Below are positions 7,964-17,124 of a DNA stretch of 64,000 bases, one piece after another; the first letter of the stretch is position 1, and each line of letters begins with the position of its first letter. Made by a program: the position numbers and the translations under genes. The DNA is from Arenibacter echinorum (GTDB taxonomy: Bacteria > Bacteroidota > Bacteroidia > Flavobacteriales > Flavobacteriaceae): positions 124,001-188,000 of the forward strand of contig NZ_QLLN01000008.1 in assembly GCF_003259375.1 (NCBI RefSeq), written 5' to 3'. The notes under the pieces were generated by a model. That model was not told the origin of the DNA. It saw nothing but the letters and a program-made list of their open reading frames with translations, and made no database searches.

Positions 7964-10150
7964 TTATTTAATGAACAATAGTTCCCTATATTTAGTTAGT
8001 GGCCAATATTCGTCGCCTACCAATTGCTCCAATTTATCGCAATGGTACCTTATTTCATCGAAATAAGGACGTACACTATCGCAATAAGTATTGGCCTTTT
8101 TATTGATGTCCGTCATATTGTTGGCTTTCTTTCTTTCATCTACCATAGCATCAGTCTTAATTTTTATGGCGCGGATATGCTCTGAAATTCGCTCTACAAT
8201 ATCCAACTGACTTTCCGACATTTTTTTATGGGCTGCACCGTAAATTTCTTTTAGACCTACCACATTTTTTATCAATTTATTCTGATACTCCACTGCTGCA
8301 GGTATAATATAGCTGTAAGCAAGCTCATTGAAGACCCTACCTTCAATTTGAATATGAAGAATATATTCTTCCAACTCCACTTCCTGCCGAACCCTTACCT
8401 CAATTTCGCTCATGACATTCATGGACTTGAACAGTGCCAAACTTTCTTTGGAGGTAAGTATCTGTAACGCCTGGGGTGTATTCTTGTTATTGCTCAAGCC
8501 GCGGGATTTGGCCTCATTTTCCCAAATCTCGCTGTAACCATCGCCCTCGAACCTAATTCTTTTGGAGGTTTTTATATATTCCCTAAGGACATTAAAAATT
8601 GCCTCATCCTTTTTAAGACCTTTCTTATCCACCAGTTGATCTACCTCCTTTTTAAAGGCCATAAGTTGTTTGGCCACAATAGTATTCAGTACCGTCATAG
8701 GCTTGGCACAATTGGTTTTGGAACCTACGCCCCGCATCTCGAACTTGTTTCCAGTAAATGCAAAAGGCGAGGTGCGGTTACGATCTGTATTGTCCAGAAG
8801 AATTTCCGGAATCTTGCCTACCACGTTCAACTTTAATTCGGTCTTTTCTTCAGGGGACAATTTCCCCTTGGTCACCCCTTCAAGTTCATTTAAAACTTCA
8901 TTCAGTTGTTCCCCTATAAAAATCGACAAGATAGCAGGAGGCGCCTCATTGGCGCCCAATCTATGGTCGTTTCCAGCAGAAGCAATGGAAGAACGCAATA
9001 ATTCCTCATAATTATCCACAGCCTTTATAGTATTCACGAAAAAAGTTAAAAACTGAAGATTTTTCATTGGGGTAGACCCAGGACTAAGCAAATTAACACC
9101 GGTATCCGTAGACAAAGACCAATTGTTATGCTTGCCAGACCCATTTATTCCCCTAAAAGGTTTTTCATGAAAGAGTACTTTAAAAAAATGCTTATCAGCA
9201 ATCTTTTCCATGACATCCATGAGCAATAGATTGTGATCTACGGCCAGATTGGTTTCTTCAAAGATTGGAGCTAACTCAAATTGATTAGGGGCTACTTCAT
9301 TGTGTCTGGTTTTTACCGGAATTCCCAATTTGGTACATTCCCTTTCCAGATCTTTCATGAAATTCAAAACGCGATTTGGAATAACCCCAAAGTAGTGATC
9401 GTCCAATTGCTGCCCTTTTGCAGCGGATTGGCCTATTAAAGTGCGGCCTGCCAAACTAATATCGGGTCGGGAAAAGGCCAATGACTTATCTATTAAGAAA
9501 TACTCCTGCTCCCAGCCTAAGGTGGCGAAGACTTTGGTAACATTTTTATCAAAGAATTTAGCTACGGCAGTAGCGGCTTCATCCATAGCATTCAATGCCC
9601 TTAATAGTGGAGCCTTATTGTCCAAGGCTTCCCCGGTATATGCTACAAAAACTGTTGGTATACATAGAGTGGTGCCGTAAAGAAATGCCGGAGACGTTGG
9701 ATCCCAGGCCGTGTAGCCCCTGGCCTCAAAAGTATTTCTTATCCCGCCGTTTGGAAAACTGGAGGCATCCGACTCCTGCTGCACCAACTGGCCACCACCG
9801 AACTTTTCCATCACCCTTCCTTCGGGCGAAAAATCAAAAAAAGCATCATGTTTCTCAGCTGTGGTTCCTGTTAGTGGTTGAAACCAATGGGTATAATGTG
9901 TTGCACCCATGGATATTGCCCAGGTCTTCATACCTTCCGCCACCTGATCGGCAACTTTTCTATCTATTTTAACACCTGATACCACAGCCGCCTTTACCCT
10001 ATCATAAGCATCCTTGGTCAAATACTGTAACATACGTTCCTCATTGAACACGTTCATCCCAAAATATTCCGAACGCCTGCCAGTTTCCTCCACAATTATT
10101 TCACTTCTGTTATGACTGCTTTCTATGGCCTTAAATCTTTGATTTGACAT
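7964..10150 (-). CDS. glnN: Glutamine synthetase type III
   Basis: ATP-dependent synthesis of glutamine from glutamate and ammonium. At 728 residues it is the long GSIII form, typical of Bacteroidota and cyanobacteria. Recognisable GSIII stretches are KPFRGINGSGKHNNWSL (substrate loop) and NDHRLGANEAPPAI. I start at the ATG at 10150 (MSNQRFKAIE). The open frame runs 39 codons further to 10267, but those codons are hydrophobic low-complexity sequence and cross an exact -7 box at 10166-10173. It is divergent from a type II glutamine synthetase, so the two isozymes share a control region. Confidence 0.95.
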   Translation of the reverse strand: MSNQRFKAIESSHNRSEIIVEETGRRSEYFGMNVFNEERMLQYLTKDAYDRVKAAVVSGVKIDRKVADQVAEGMKTWAISMGATHYTHWFQPLTGTTAEKHDAFFDFSPEGRVMEKFGGGQLVQQESDASSFPNGGIRNTFEARGYTAWDPTSPAFLYGTTLCIPTVFVAYTGEALDNKAPLLRALNAMDEAATAVAKFFDKNVTKVFATLGWEQEYFLIDKSLAFSRPDISLAGRTLIGQSAAKGQQLDDHYFGVIPNRVLNFMKDLERECTKLGIPVKTRHNEVAPNQFELAPIFEETNLAVDHNLLLMDVMEKIADKHFFKVLFHEKPFRGINGSGKHNNWSLSTDTGVNLLSPGSTPMKNLQFLTFFVNTIKAVDNYEELLRSSIASAGNDHRLGANEAPPAILSIFIGEQLNEVLNELEGVTKGKLSPEEKTELKLNVVGKIPEILLDNTDRNRTSPFAFTGNKFEMRGVGSKTNCAKPMTVLNTIVAKQLMAFKKEVDQLVDKKGLKKDEAIFNVLREYIKTSKRIRFEGDGYSEIWENEAKSRGLSNNKNTPQALQILTSKESLALFKSMNVMSEIEVRVRQEVELEEYILHIQIEGRVFNELAYSYIIPAAVEYQNKLIKNVVGLKEIYGAAHKKMSESQLDIVERISEHIRAIKIKTDAMVDERKKANNMTDINKKANTYCDSVRPYFDEIRYHCDKLEQLVGDEYWPLTKYRELLFIK

Positions 10151-10165
10151 ATATTCTTTTTTTGA

Positions 10166-10173
10166 CAAAAATA
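10166..10173 (-). promoter_or_regulatory. -7 promoter box TATTTTTG for glnN
   Basis: Exact TAnnTTTG match 16 bp before the ATG at 10150. It fixes the start choice. Confidence 0.55.
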
Positions 10174-10218
10174 ACAATTCATTAAAATAATCCACATAAA
10201 ATACATATTTAATAATAT

Positions 10219-10238
10219 ACCCCCAAAAAAATAGGGGT
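10219..10238. repeat. Inverted repeat in the shared glnN/glnA control region
   Basis: ACCCC and GGGGT arms separated by an A-rich spacer, placed between the two divergent -7 boxes, about 46 bp from the glnN box and 68 bp from the GSII box. It could be an operator for a nitrogen regulator, but there is only one copy and no T-run. Confidence 0.35.
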
Positions 10239-10305
10239 CTCCAAAAAAATATCAACATTATTGTCATTTAACCCACTAAAAAATGGCATATATGTTGAAA
10301 ATTAT

Positions 10306-10313
10306 TATTTTTG
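10306..10313 (+). promoter_or_regulatory. -7 promoter box TATTTTTG for the type II glutamine synthetase
   Basis: Exact TAnnTTTG match 34 bp before the ATG at 10348; predicts a leader of about 28 nt. Confidence 0.5.
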
Positions 10314-10347
10314 TCTGCGTTAATAATAAAAATCAACAATACATATT

Positions 10348-11361
10348 ATGAGCAAGTCTAAATTAGAATACATTTGGTTGGATGGGTACGAGCCCACGCA
10401 AAACATGAGGAGTAAAACTAAGGTTGAGGAAAATTTCAGTGGTAAATTGGAAGATTGCCCAATCTGGTCTTTTGATGGAAGTTCAACCCGCCAGGCGGAA
10501 GGAGGATCTTCTGACTGTGTGTTAAAGCCCGTAGCAATCTATCCTGATCCACATCGTATCAATGGTTACTTAGTAATGACCGAGGTCATGAATGCTGATG
10601 GTACCCCACACGTGTCTAACGGTAGGGCTACCATTGAAGATGAAGACAATGATTTCTGGTTTGGATTTGAGCAAGAATATTTCATTATGGACACCAGAAC
10701 GGAACTTCCTTTAGGATTCCCTAGAGGTGGATATCCAAAACCACAAGGTATGTACTACTGTTCTGTTGGTGGTCTAAATACCCATGGTCGTGATTTGGTT
10801 GAAGAACATGCAGATGCTTGTATCGATGCCGGTCTGAATTTTGAAGGAATTAACCAAGAAGTTGCCTGTGGACAGTGGGAATTCCAATTATTCGCCAAAG
10901 GTGCCAAAAAAGCAGGTGATGAAATTTGGGTTGCAAGATATTTATTGGACAGATTAACCGAAAAACATGGTTACTATATAGAATACCACCCAAAACCTCT
11001 TGGTGATACCGATTGGAACGGTTCAGGTATGCACGCCAACTTCTCCAACACTACTTTAAGAACTTGTGGTTCAAGAGAAGTTTACGAGAAAATATGTGAG
11101 GCTTTCCGTCCTGTTGTTAAAGAACACATTGAAGTTTACGGAGAGTTCAACGAACAACGTTTGACAGGGAAGCACGAAACAGCTTCTATCCATGACTTTA
11201 GCTATGGTATTTCCGATAGGGGTGCCTCTATTAGAATTCCGATCATTACAGTACAAAAAGGCTGGAAAGGTTGGTTGGAAGATAGAAGACCGGCTTCTAA
11301 CGGTGATCCATACAAAATTGCAGGAAGAATCGTTAAAACGGTTAAATCCGTTAAAATATAA
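10348..11361 (+). CDS. glnA: Glutamine synthetase type II (eukaryote-like)
   Basis: A second glutamine synthetase, 337 residues, the short GSII form found in eukaryotes and some bacteria. Markers: an N-terminal beta-grasp segment with WSFDGSST (about 40-47), FGFEQEYF for metal and glutamate binding, GSGMHANFS, and DRGASIRIP where many GSII have NRGAS. It lacks the adenylylation loop of GSI-beta. Codon use resembles highly expressed genes (regular GGT, GTT). Divergent from glnN; followed by a strong terminator. Confidence 0.95.
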   Translation: MSKSKLEYIWLDGYEPTQNMRSKTKVEENFSGKLEDCPIWSFDGSSTRQAEGGSSDCVLKPVAIYPDPHRINGYLVMTEVMNADGTPHVSNGRATIEDEDNDFWFGFEQEYFIMDTRTELPLGFPRGGYPKPQGMYYCSVGGLNTHGRDLVEEHADACIDAGLNFEGINQEVACGQWEFQLFAKGAKKAGDEIWVARYLLDRLTEKHGYYIEYHPKPLGDTDWNGSGMHANFSNTTLRTCGSREVYEKICEAFRPVVKEHIEVYGEFNEQRLTGKHETASIHDFSYGISDRGASIRIPIITVQKGWKGWLEDRRPASNGDPYKIAGRIVKTVKSVKI

Positions 11362-11394
11362 AGAGTAAAAAAATAATTGTTGATTATTTTTACC

Positions 11395-11430
11395 GACCGT
11401 TCCTTTTGAGAAAGAGGGGCGGTTTTTTTA
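11395..11430 (+). terminator. Rho-independent terminator after the GSII gene
   Basis: A long stem (ACCGTTCCTTTT with AAAGAGGGGCGGT, several G-U pairs, loop GAG) followed by TTTTTT. There is no T-run on the other strand, so it serves the plus-strand gene. Confidence 0.8.
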
Positions 11431-11436
11431 TACAAT

Positions 11437-13050
11437 TTATTTTATGATGGCTCCTTCGTTACGCAGTGGAGTGTTCATCCAAAAATCACTGTAATTATCA
11501 GGTTTAACAATAGGTTGATCCTGAAATATGGGCCAATTTTTATCCATATAAAGATGCTTGCCCGGATATTGCCCTACCGGTTTTCGCTGTTGTACAAAAA
11601 ATTCCCTGAATTGCATTAAGGAATAAGTTTCGGAGTAATCCAACTTATTCCCATCCAAATCTATAATATTATCCATTAATACACGAAAATCATCTTTACC
11701 AATATCCCCCGGATCAGCGTAAAAAATTTCCAAGGCCTGATCTCCAAGGTTCATCTTAGGATATAGCTGTACGGTTACACTATCTGCAAGAACTATCTTC
11801 TCGATATCTATACCCCTACCTTTATAACTAATATTGTAATTTTTATCCTTAAGCACCTTAAAATGCATGGGCTCTCTATTAAAAACAATTTCAAATAGCT
11901 TGTTTTCAAAGTCTACAAACACATTCTTGACAGTAAAGACCGGAGGCACTTTTACCTCAAATTTATTACTAAAGGAAATATAACTGGGAAACATTAAATT
12001 GTCCTCTTTCTTGTATTCCACTACTGTGCGATAGAGTAACCTATCCTCGATTTTTTTACTGGTCTTGCTTATTTTCCTAGTTCCCAACAAAGCGTCATAT
12101 GTTGCGTATTCCAATTTAACGATTTCAAAATTATCCTTGGAAATATAAATCTTTCCCCGGACCATAATCTTTCTGTTGTGCTTGTATATATCTATTGCAT
12201 ACAGTGGCATTCCGTCCAAGGAGGTGTCGTCCTCAATTGAAAAATCATGGTTCTTAATAAAATCCTTATCCAAATGATCAACATAGGAATAGGAGAAGGT
12301 ATTATAATTTCTAATAGCATCCATGATGCGCAATATTACAAACTCATTGCCCCCATAACTATTTAAATAGGCCTTGGGGATGGTCTTGGTCTTGTATTCG
12401 CCATAATCATATAGCCTTTCACTTAAGGAATCCGTTGGAAAATTAGCATTTCTAGAGTATTCGTATATCCTTGTATTGGAGTCCTCATAATCCAACGTCC
12501 CGAAACCCTTATCAAAAACCTCAACAATTGCCTCATTCAAATTGGTATAACCTCCAGATTTCCATTGGTAATCCCTGTAGTATCCAACGTATGACTGTGG
12601 ATTATAGGGATAATTTAGAGGGATTTTTTCTATGGCCTTGGAAATAATCTCTTCGGCAGTAACGGGCCTATCATTGTCATTTCTGCCTCTTCGCCTTTTC
12701 TTGGACGCGCTCAAGGTAACCTCATCCAATTGAACCAGCATAGGTTTTAAAAATAACCGATTGATTTTATCCGATAATAATTCGCCAATTACAATTTCCC
12801 GAGAATCATAACCCATAGAGGTGACCTCCAAAGTATCATTAAGCTCCCTAAATTTTATGGGTATCCTAAAACTCCCATCATTATTGGAAATAACCCCAAC
12901 TGCCCTATTCTTCACCCGAATGCTTGCAAATGGAATTGGCTCTATGTTTTCAGCATCAATCAGGATTCCACTTATAAATTCACTTTCTTGGCCATGAACA
13001 ACTGTACAAAATAATACTAAGAAAGCTATAAAGTTGACCCTTATTCGCAT
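11437..13050 (-). CDS. Carboxypeptidase-like regulatory domain protein, exported
   Basis: A 537-residue exported protein. A signal peptide (residues 1-20, ending VHGQ) is followed by a CarboxypepD_reg-like beta-sandwich at about 22-105 (ISGILIDAENIEPIPFASI), as at the N-terminus of SusC-like receptors, but no TonB plug or barrel follows. A basic linker (KKRRRGRND) leads to a region of about 400 residues with no family I can name, rich in beta strands. Similar stand-alone proteins are common in Bacteroidota and are thought to sit at the outer membrane. Downstream of the antiporter gene (22 bp gap), probably in one operon. Confidence 0.7.
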   Translation of the reverse strand: MRIRVNFIAFLVLFCTVVHGQESEFISGILIDAENIEPIPFASIRVKNRAVGVISNNDGSFRIPIKFRELNDTLEVTSMGYDSREIVIGELLSDKINRLFLKPMLVQLDEVTLSASKKRRRGRNDNDRPVTAEEIISKAIEKIPLNYPYNPQSYVGYYRDYQWKSGGYTNLNEAIVEVFDKGFGTLDYEDSNTRIYEYSRNANFPTDSLSERLYDYGEYKTKTIPKAYLNSYGGNEFVILRIMDAIRNYNTFSYSYVDHLDKDFIKNHDFSIEDDTSLDGMPLYAIDIYKHNRKIMVRGKIYISKDNFEIVKLEYATYDALLGTRKISKTSKKIEDRLLYRTVVEYKKEDNLMFPSYISFSNKFEVKVPPVFTVKNVFVDFENKLFEIVFNREPMHFKVLKDKNYNISYKGRGIDIEKIVLADSVTVQLYPKMNLGDQALEIFYADPGDIGKDDFRVLMDNIIDLDGNKLDYSETYSLMQFREFFVQQRKPVGQYPGKHLYMDKNWPIFQDQPIVKPDNYSDFWMNTPLRNEGAIIK

Positions 13051-13072
13051 AAGCCAAATTGATTACTGCCTT

Positions 13073-14011
13073 TTAGGTTATTGTTAAATATACAAATAGA
13101 ACGTACACAGCCAAAAGGATTGCTCCGTCCTTCCAACCTAACCTAAGCCCTTTTGGCAAAAACACCAGCGGAAGAATTAAAAAGGATGTACCCAACATCC
13201 AAAAAATATCGTTGGTCAGCAAGCCTTGATCTGACACCTTAATAGGCGTAATAATTGATGTAATGCCCAAAACGGCCAACAGATTAAAAATATTGGATCC
13301 TATTAGATTTCCTAAAGAAATTGCCTTTTCCTTCTTAAGTACCGCAATAACAGAGGCAGCCAATTCCGGAATACTGGTCCCGATAGACACAATGGTTACC
13401 GCAATTACCCGCTCACTGACACCATAAAAAGTAGCAAGTCCCACAGCACCCTTAATCAATAGTTCTGAACCTCCCCAAAGGGCAAGTCCGCCCAAGCCCA
13501 AAAATAGCACCGTTTTATATAATGGCAGAGGAACATCATCCTCAGGCAATTCATCTACAACCGCCGTTTTCTGAAAACGCAATAAGTACACCAGGAAAAT
13601 AAAGAGTACAAGCACCATAATAAAGCCCTCGTATCTTTGTAATTCACCATCAAAATAAATAAAAACGAAAAATAAAAAGGATGCCAACATCATAACCGGC
13701 CAATCCGTAGTATAAAAACTCTTTCTAACTTCAATACTGCCCAGGATGACCGTTATTGCCAATACCAAACCCAGATTAGCAATATTGGAGCCTACAACAT
13801 TACCCAGCGCCAAATCGGGAAAACCTTCCAAAGCAGCATTTACACTAACTATAAGCTCGGGCGCAGAAGTAGCAAAGGAAACCACTGTCATGCCTATAAC
13901 AATCTTTGGAATATTGAGTTTTAATGACAAAGCAACTGCCGCCTTTAGAAGCCAATTTCCTCCCGCAATTAACAATACCAATCCTAATGCAATAAAAAGT
14001 ATATCCAGCAT
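13073..14011 (-). CDS. CaCA-family Na+/Ca2+ antiporter (YrbG-like)
   Basis: An inner-membrane cation/Ca2+ exchanger, 312 residues, built of two inverted repeats of about five helices. Each repeat carries an alpha motif: SFATSAPELIVS with ALGNVVGSNIANLG in the first, and SIGTSIPELAAS with SLGNLIGSNIFNLL in the second, containing the acidic Ca2+ ligands. A hydrophilic loop (DELPEDDVPLP) separates the halves. The frame could begin at a TTG one codon earlier; I use the ATG at 14011. An exact -7 box lies 16 bp upstream. Confidence 0.92.
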   Translation of the reverse strand: MLDILFIALGLVLLIAGGNWLLKAAVALSLKLNIPKIVIGMTVVSFATSAPELIVSVNAALEGFPDLALGNVVGSNIANLGLVLAITVILGSIEVRKSFYTTDWPVMMLASFLFFVFIYFDGELQRYEGFIMVLVLFIFLVYLLRFQKTAVVDELPEDDVPLPLYKTVLFLGLGGLALWGGSELLIKGAVGLATFYGVSERVIAVTIVSIGTSIPELAASVIAVLKKEKAISLGNLIGSNIFNLLAVLGITSIITPIKVSDQGLLTNDIFWMLGTSFLILPLVFLPKGLRLGWKDGAILLAVYVLFVYLTIT

Positions 14012-14432
14012 CAAAAAGTTTTCCTACAAATATAATCAAGAATCCGACTTTTTTTTTCAGCAACATAACTGCCTTTCCAATAAATCAAGAAATTCAACTT
14101 AACTTCCTAAAAAAATTCCAACAACAAAGGCAATCCATTAAAAAAGTTCATTTTTAAATCACCCCCAATGCAATTTTAGTAGAATATAACCCAGAGATCT
14201 TTGGCCGTTAATCGCATATTGGCTCCAGATGAAAATTTTCGGAAGCCTTATTTTGCAGCTAGAACCACACAATTCTTGATTACTCCATAAAAGCTTCAAA
14301 CTATCAATTCTACGGCCTCTCCACACCTAAGAACGCAGCTGTAGCTTAATTCCGGACACCTCGGATTACGCACAATATAAAAATAGATTTTTCAAACAAT
14401 GGCATATATTATTAAATTGTATCTTTGCGCGC
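14012..14432. other. 421-bp divergent intergenic region
   Basis: The longest stretch here without a gene. It holds the -7 box TATATTTG for the antiporter gene (minus strand, 14027-14034) and TATCTTTG for nrnA (14420-14427). Between them I find no tRNA, hairpin with T-run, repeat or long frame; the best frame is about 30 codons without an ATG. A degenerate gene or an uncharted small RNA cannot be excluded. Confidence 0.5.
14420..14427 (+). promoter_or_regulatory. -7 promoter box TATCTTTG for nrnA-gldI
   Basis: Exact TAnnTTTG match ending 5 bp before the nrnA ATG at 14433, which implies a leaderless or nearly leaderless mRNA. Confidence 0.6.
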
Positions 14433-15449
14433 ATGAATTTAGAGATTATAAAGGCAATTAAGGGGTTGTTGGAAATACCCCAGAAAATTGTAATTATACC
14501 GCACAAAAATCCGGACGGAGATGCTATTGGTTCTACTTTGGGACTATGGCACTACCTGAAAGGAAAAGGACAGGATGCCACCATCATTGTTCCCAACGAT
14601 TTTCCCAAATTCTTAAAATGGATGCCAGGAAGCGAACAAATAGTCAATTTTGAAAGAGACTCCTCAGCAGCTAAAGCCCTTATTAACAACGCTACCGTTA
14701 TATTTACTTTGGATTTCAATCACTTGGGACGGATTGGGCAACTGCAACCTTTATTGGAAGATTCATCGGCCACATTTGTAATGATAGATCACCATCAGGA
14801 ACCCGATAACTACTCAAAGATTACCTACTCTGATGTTAGCATGAGTTCTACATGTGAAATGGTTTTCAATGTAATTGAAGGACTAGACGATGTAGAAAGC
14901 ATTACCCCGGACCTTGCAATTTCGTTATACACCGGTATCATGACCGACACCGGATCTTTTAAATATTCTTCCACCACCAGCCGAACACATCTCGTAGTTG
15001 CAAAATTAATAGAGCAAGGCGCCAAAAATACGGAAGCACACAACAAGGTATATGACACCAACACACCAAGTAGATTACACCTTTTAGGTTGTGCTTTAAA
15101 AAATATGGTCATCCTGGAAGAATTTAATACTGCATTTATCACCTTGTCGCAAGACGAGTTGGATACCTATAATTTCAAAAAGGGAGATACCGAAGGTTTC
15201 GTGAATTACGGATTAACCCTGGAAGGAATTGTTTTTGCTGTTATCTTCATTGAAAACCGCGAGGAAGGAATTATCAAGATCTCTTTTAGATCTGAAGGTG
15301 ATTTTTCGGTAAATGAATTTGCTAGGGCCAATTTTAACGGAGGTGGACATACCAATGCCGCAGGTGGGCGAAGCGATGTTTCCATGGAAGAAACCATAAA
15401 CCAATTCAAGGCCTTACTACCCCAATACAAAGATGATTTAAACGCATGA
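14433..15449 (+). CDS. nrnA: Bifunctional oligoribonuclease / PAP phosphatase (NrnA-like DHH protein)
   Basis: Degrades short RNA oligomers and dephosphorylates pAp in the cytoplasm. The DHH domain shows HKNPDGDAIGS at 24-34, Asp94 (FTLDFNHLGR) and the DHH triad at 119-121; the C-terminal DHHA1 domain ends in GGGHTNAAGG. The length of 338 residues is normal. Its stop overlaps the gldI start (ATGA), so it is coupled to gldI. The nrnA-gldI order recurs in gliding flavobacteria. Confidence 0.9.
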   Translation: MNLEIIKAIKGLLEIPQKIVIIPHKNPDGDAIGSTLGLWHYLKGKGQDATIIVPNDFPKFLKWMPGSEQIVNFERDSSAAKALINNATVIFTLDFNHLGRIGQLQPLLEDSSATFVMIDHHQEPDNYSKITYSDVSMSSTCEMVFNVIEGLDDVESITPDLAISLYTGIMTDTGSFKYSSTTSRTHLVVAKLIEQGAKNTEAHNKVYDTNTPSRLHLLGCALKNMVILEEFNTAFITLSQDELDTYNFKKGDTEGFVNYGLTLEGIVFAVIFIENREEGIIKISFRSEGDFSVNEFARANFNGGGHTNAAGGRSDVSMEETINQFKALLPQYKDDLNA

Positions 15450-15991
15450 AACATTTGATATTGCTTTTGCTAGTTACCGCCTTCTCCAGCTGCAACGTAC
15501 CAGAACCGCGTAAGCCCATTAAAGTTAAAACCGGAAGTATTTTACAAAAATCGGTGGAGCGCAATAAGGACCTATTGGCACAGGAAGAAAAACAAATTAT
15601 GGAAATTATTAAAAATGACTCCTTGAACACCTACTTTTCCAGTGGCATCGGTTCTTGGTATCATTATATAGACAAGAACGACCAGACTGATTATTACCCA
15701 ACTACAGATGACCTGGTTACACTGCAGTACAATGTTATGACCTTTAACAGTGACACAATATATTCCAAAGAGAATATTGGAACCATAACCTATAAGGTTG
15801 ATAAGCAAGACCTTTTCCCTGGTTTGAGAAATAGCATAAAACTTTTAAAAGAGAAGGAAAGTGCAACGTTTTTGTTCCCCTCCTCCCTATCTTACGGTTA
15901 TCACGGGGACAATAATAAAATTGGCGTGAACGTCCCCATTAAATCCACCATTACCATTTTAAACATAGATAAACAAAAAGACAACAATTAA
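15446..15991 (+). CDS. gldI: Gliding motility-associated peptidyl-prolyl isomerase GldI (lipoprotein)
   Basis: An FKBP-type prolyl isomerase anchored as a lipoprotein, required for gliding in Flavobacterium johnsoniae. The lipobox is SSC with Cys16. The C-terminal FKBP domain (about 85-178) shows DLFPGLRNSIKLLKEKESATF and LSYGYHGD, in line with the FKBP pattern of G-x-A-L-x-x-M and YG. At 181 residues it is within two residues or so of the known GldI length. Second gene of the nrnA-gldI-cyclophilin/FKBP operon. Confidence 0.9.
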   Translation: MKHLILLLLVTAFSSCNVPEPRKPIKVKTGSILQKSVERNKDLLAQEEKQIMEIIKNDSLNTYFSSGIGSWYHYIDKNDQTDYYPTTDDLVTLQYNVMTFNSDTIYSKENIGTITYKVDKQDLFPGLRNSIKLLKEKESATFLFPSSLSYGYHGDNNKIGVNVPIKSTITILNIDKQKDNN

Positions 15992-16002
15992 AATTAATTA
16001 CA

Positions 16003-17109
16003 ATGAAGAAAATTTATTTATTATTGGCAGTAGTATCCATAGCATTTTCAAGCTGCAAGTCCAGTAAGCATGCCGATTTGGGAGATGGTATCTTTGCGGA
16101 TATTACCACTACCAAAGGTGAAATTCTCCTTAAATTAGAGTACCAAAAGACCCCTTTGACCGTTGCCAATTTTATATCCCTAGCCGAAGGAAAAAATCCT
16201 TTTGTTACCGACAGCCTAAAGGGCAAAAAATATTATGACGGTATCATCTTTCATAGAATTATAAAGGACTTTATGATTCAAGGTGGAGATCCAACTGGAA
16301 CAGGTATGGGAAATCCTGGATATAAATTTAAGGATGAATTTAACGACTCCCTTACGCACAATAAGGCCGGTATCCTATCCATGGCCAATTCCGGACCTAC
16401 TACCAACGGAAGTCAGTTTTTCATTACCCACAAGGAAACTCCCTTTTTAAATGGCAGACACACTGTTTTTGGTGAAGTTGTCCAAGGAATGGATGTTGTT
16501 GATTCTATCGCCAATGTTAAAACTGCGGAAGGCGACAAACCAATTACCGATGTGGTTATGAACACCGTTGAAATAATTAGAAACGGTAAAGAAGCCAAGA
16601 AATTTGATGCCGCAAAAGTAATGAGCGATTACTTTGCCGAGGAAGAGGAAAGGATCAAGGCGATGGAGAAAATGAAAACCGATTTCGTTGCCCAAATTAC
16701 CGCAGAGGAAAGTACCGCGGAAGAGCTACCATCAGGGCTTAAAATACTTACCCTAGCAGAGGGCAATGGAGAGCAGCCCAAAGTGGGGCAAAAGGTAAAT
16801 GTGCTATATGCGGGATATTTGTCTGACGGATCACTCTTTGACAGTAACTACGAAGAAATCGCCAAAAAATATGGCGTTTATCAGGAGGCCAGAAAACAAG
16901 GTCGCGGTTACGAAGCCATTCCAATGGACTACAGCCCGGAAGCCAGGATAATTCCAGGATTCAAGGAAGGTCTTATGCAAATGAAGGTTGGAGACAAGGT
17001 TCGTTTGTTTATACCATCCCATTTAGGCTATGGTGAAGCTGGTTATGGTCCTATTCCCCCAGATGCTAAGTTAATTTTTGATTTGGAAATTACTGGGATA
17101 GCCCAATAA
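16003..17109 (+). CDS. Cyclophilin-FKBP fusion peptidyl-prolyl isomerase, lipoprotein
   Basis: A 368-residue envelope lipoprotein (lipobox Cys18 in FSSC) that joins both classes of prolyl isomerase. The cyclophilin domain spans about 28-195, with FHRIIKDFMIQGGDPTGTG and GSQFFITHKETPFLNGRHTVFG. A charged linker (about 200-250) leads to an FKBP domain at about 255-368, with VLYAGYLSDGSLFDSN, FKEGLMQMKVGDK and IPSHLGYGEAGYG. It lies 11 bp after gldI, so three consecutive isomerase domains are made from one mRNA, presumably to fold secreted or surface proteins. Confidence 0.92.
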   Translation: MKKIYLLLAVVSIAFSSCKSSKHADLGDGIFADITTTKGEILLKLEYQKTPLTVANFISLAEGKNPFVTDSLKGKKYYDGIIFHRIIKDFMIQGGDPTGTGMGNPGYKFKDEFNDSLTHNKAGILSMANSGPTTNGSQFFITHKETPFLNGRHTVFGEVVQGMDVVDSIANVKTAEGDKPITDVVMNTVEIIRNGKEAKKFDAAKVMSDYFAEEEERIKAMEKMKTDFVAQITAEESTAEELPSGLKILTLAEGNGEQPKVGQKVNVLYAGYLSDGSLFDSNYEEIAKKYGVYQEARKQGRGYEAIPMDYSPEARIIPGFKEGLMQMKVGDKVRLFIPSHLGYGEAGYGPIPPDAKLIFDLEITGIAQ

Positions 17110-17124
17110 TTGTATTCCAAAAAT

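Noticed and set aside
10151-10267. 39-codon N-terminal extension of glnN
   Set aside because: It is hydrophobic low-complexity sequence crossing the exact -7 box at 10166-10173; the family N-terminus begins at MSNQRF.
7964-11361. The two adjacent glutamine synthetases read as a duplication
   Set aside because: They are of different types (III, 728 residues; II, 337 residues) with little common sequence, so they are not tandem copies.
14170-14290. Short plus-strand frame (about 30 codons) in the 14012-14432 spacer
   Set aside because: No ATG start, no promoter box in front, and no similarity to any protein I know.
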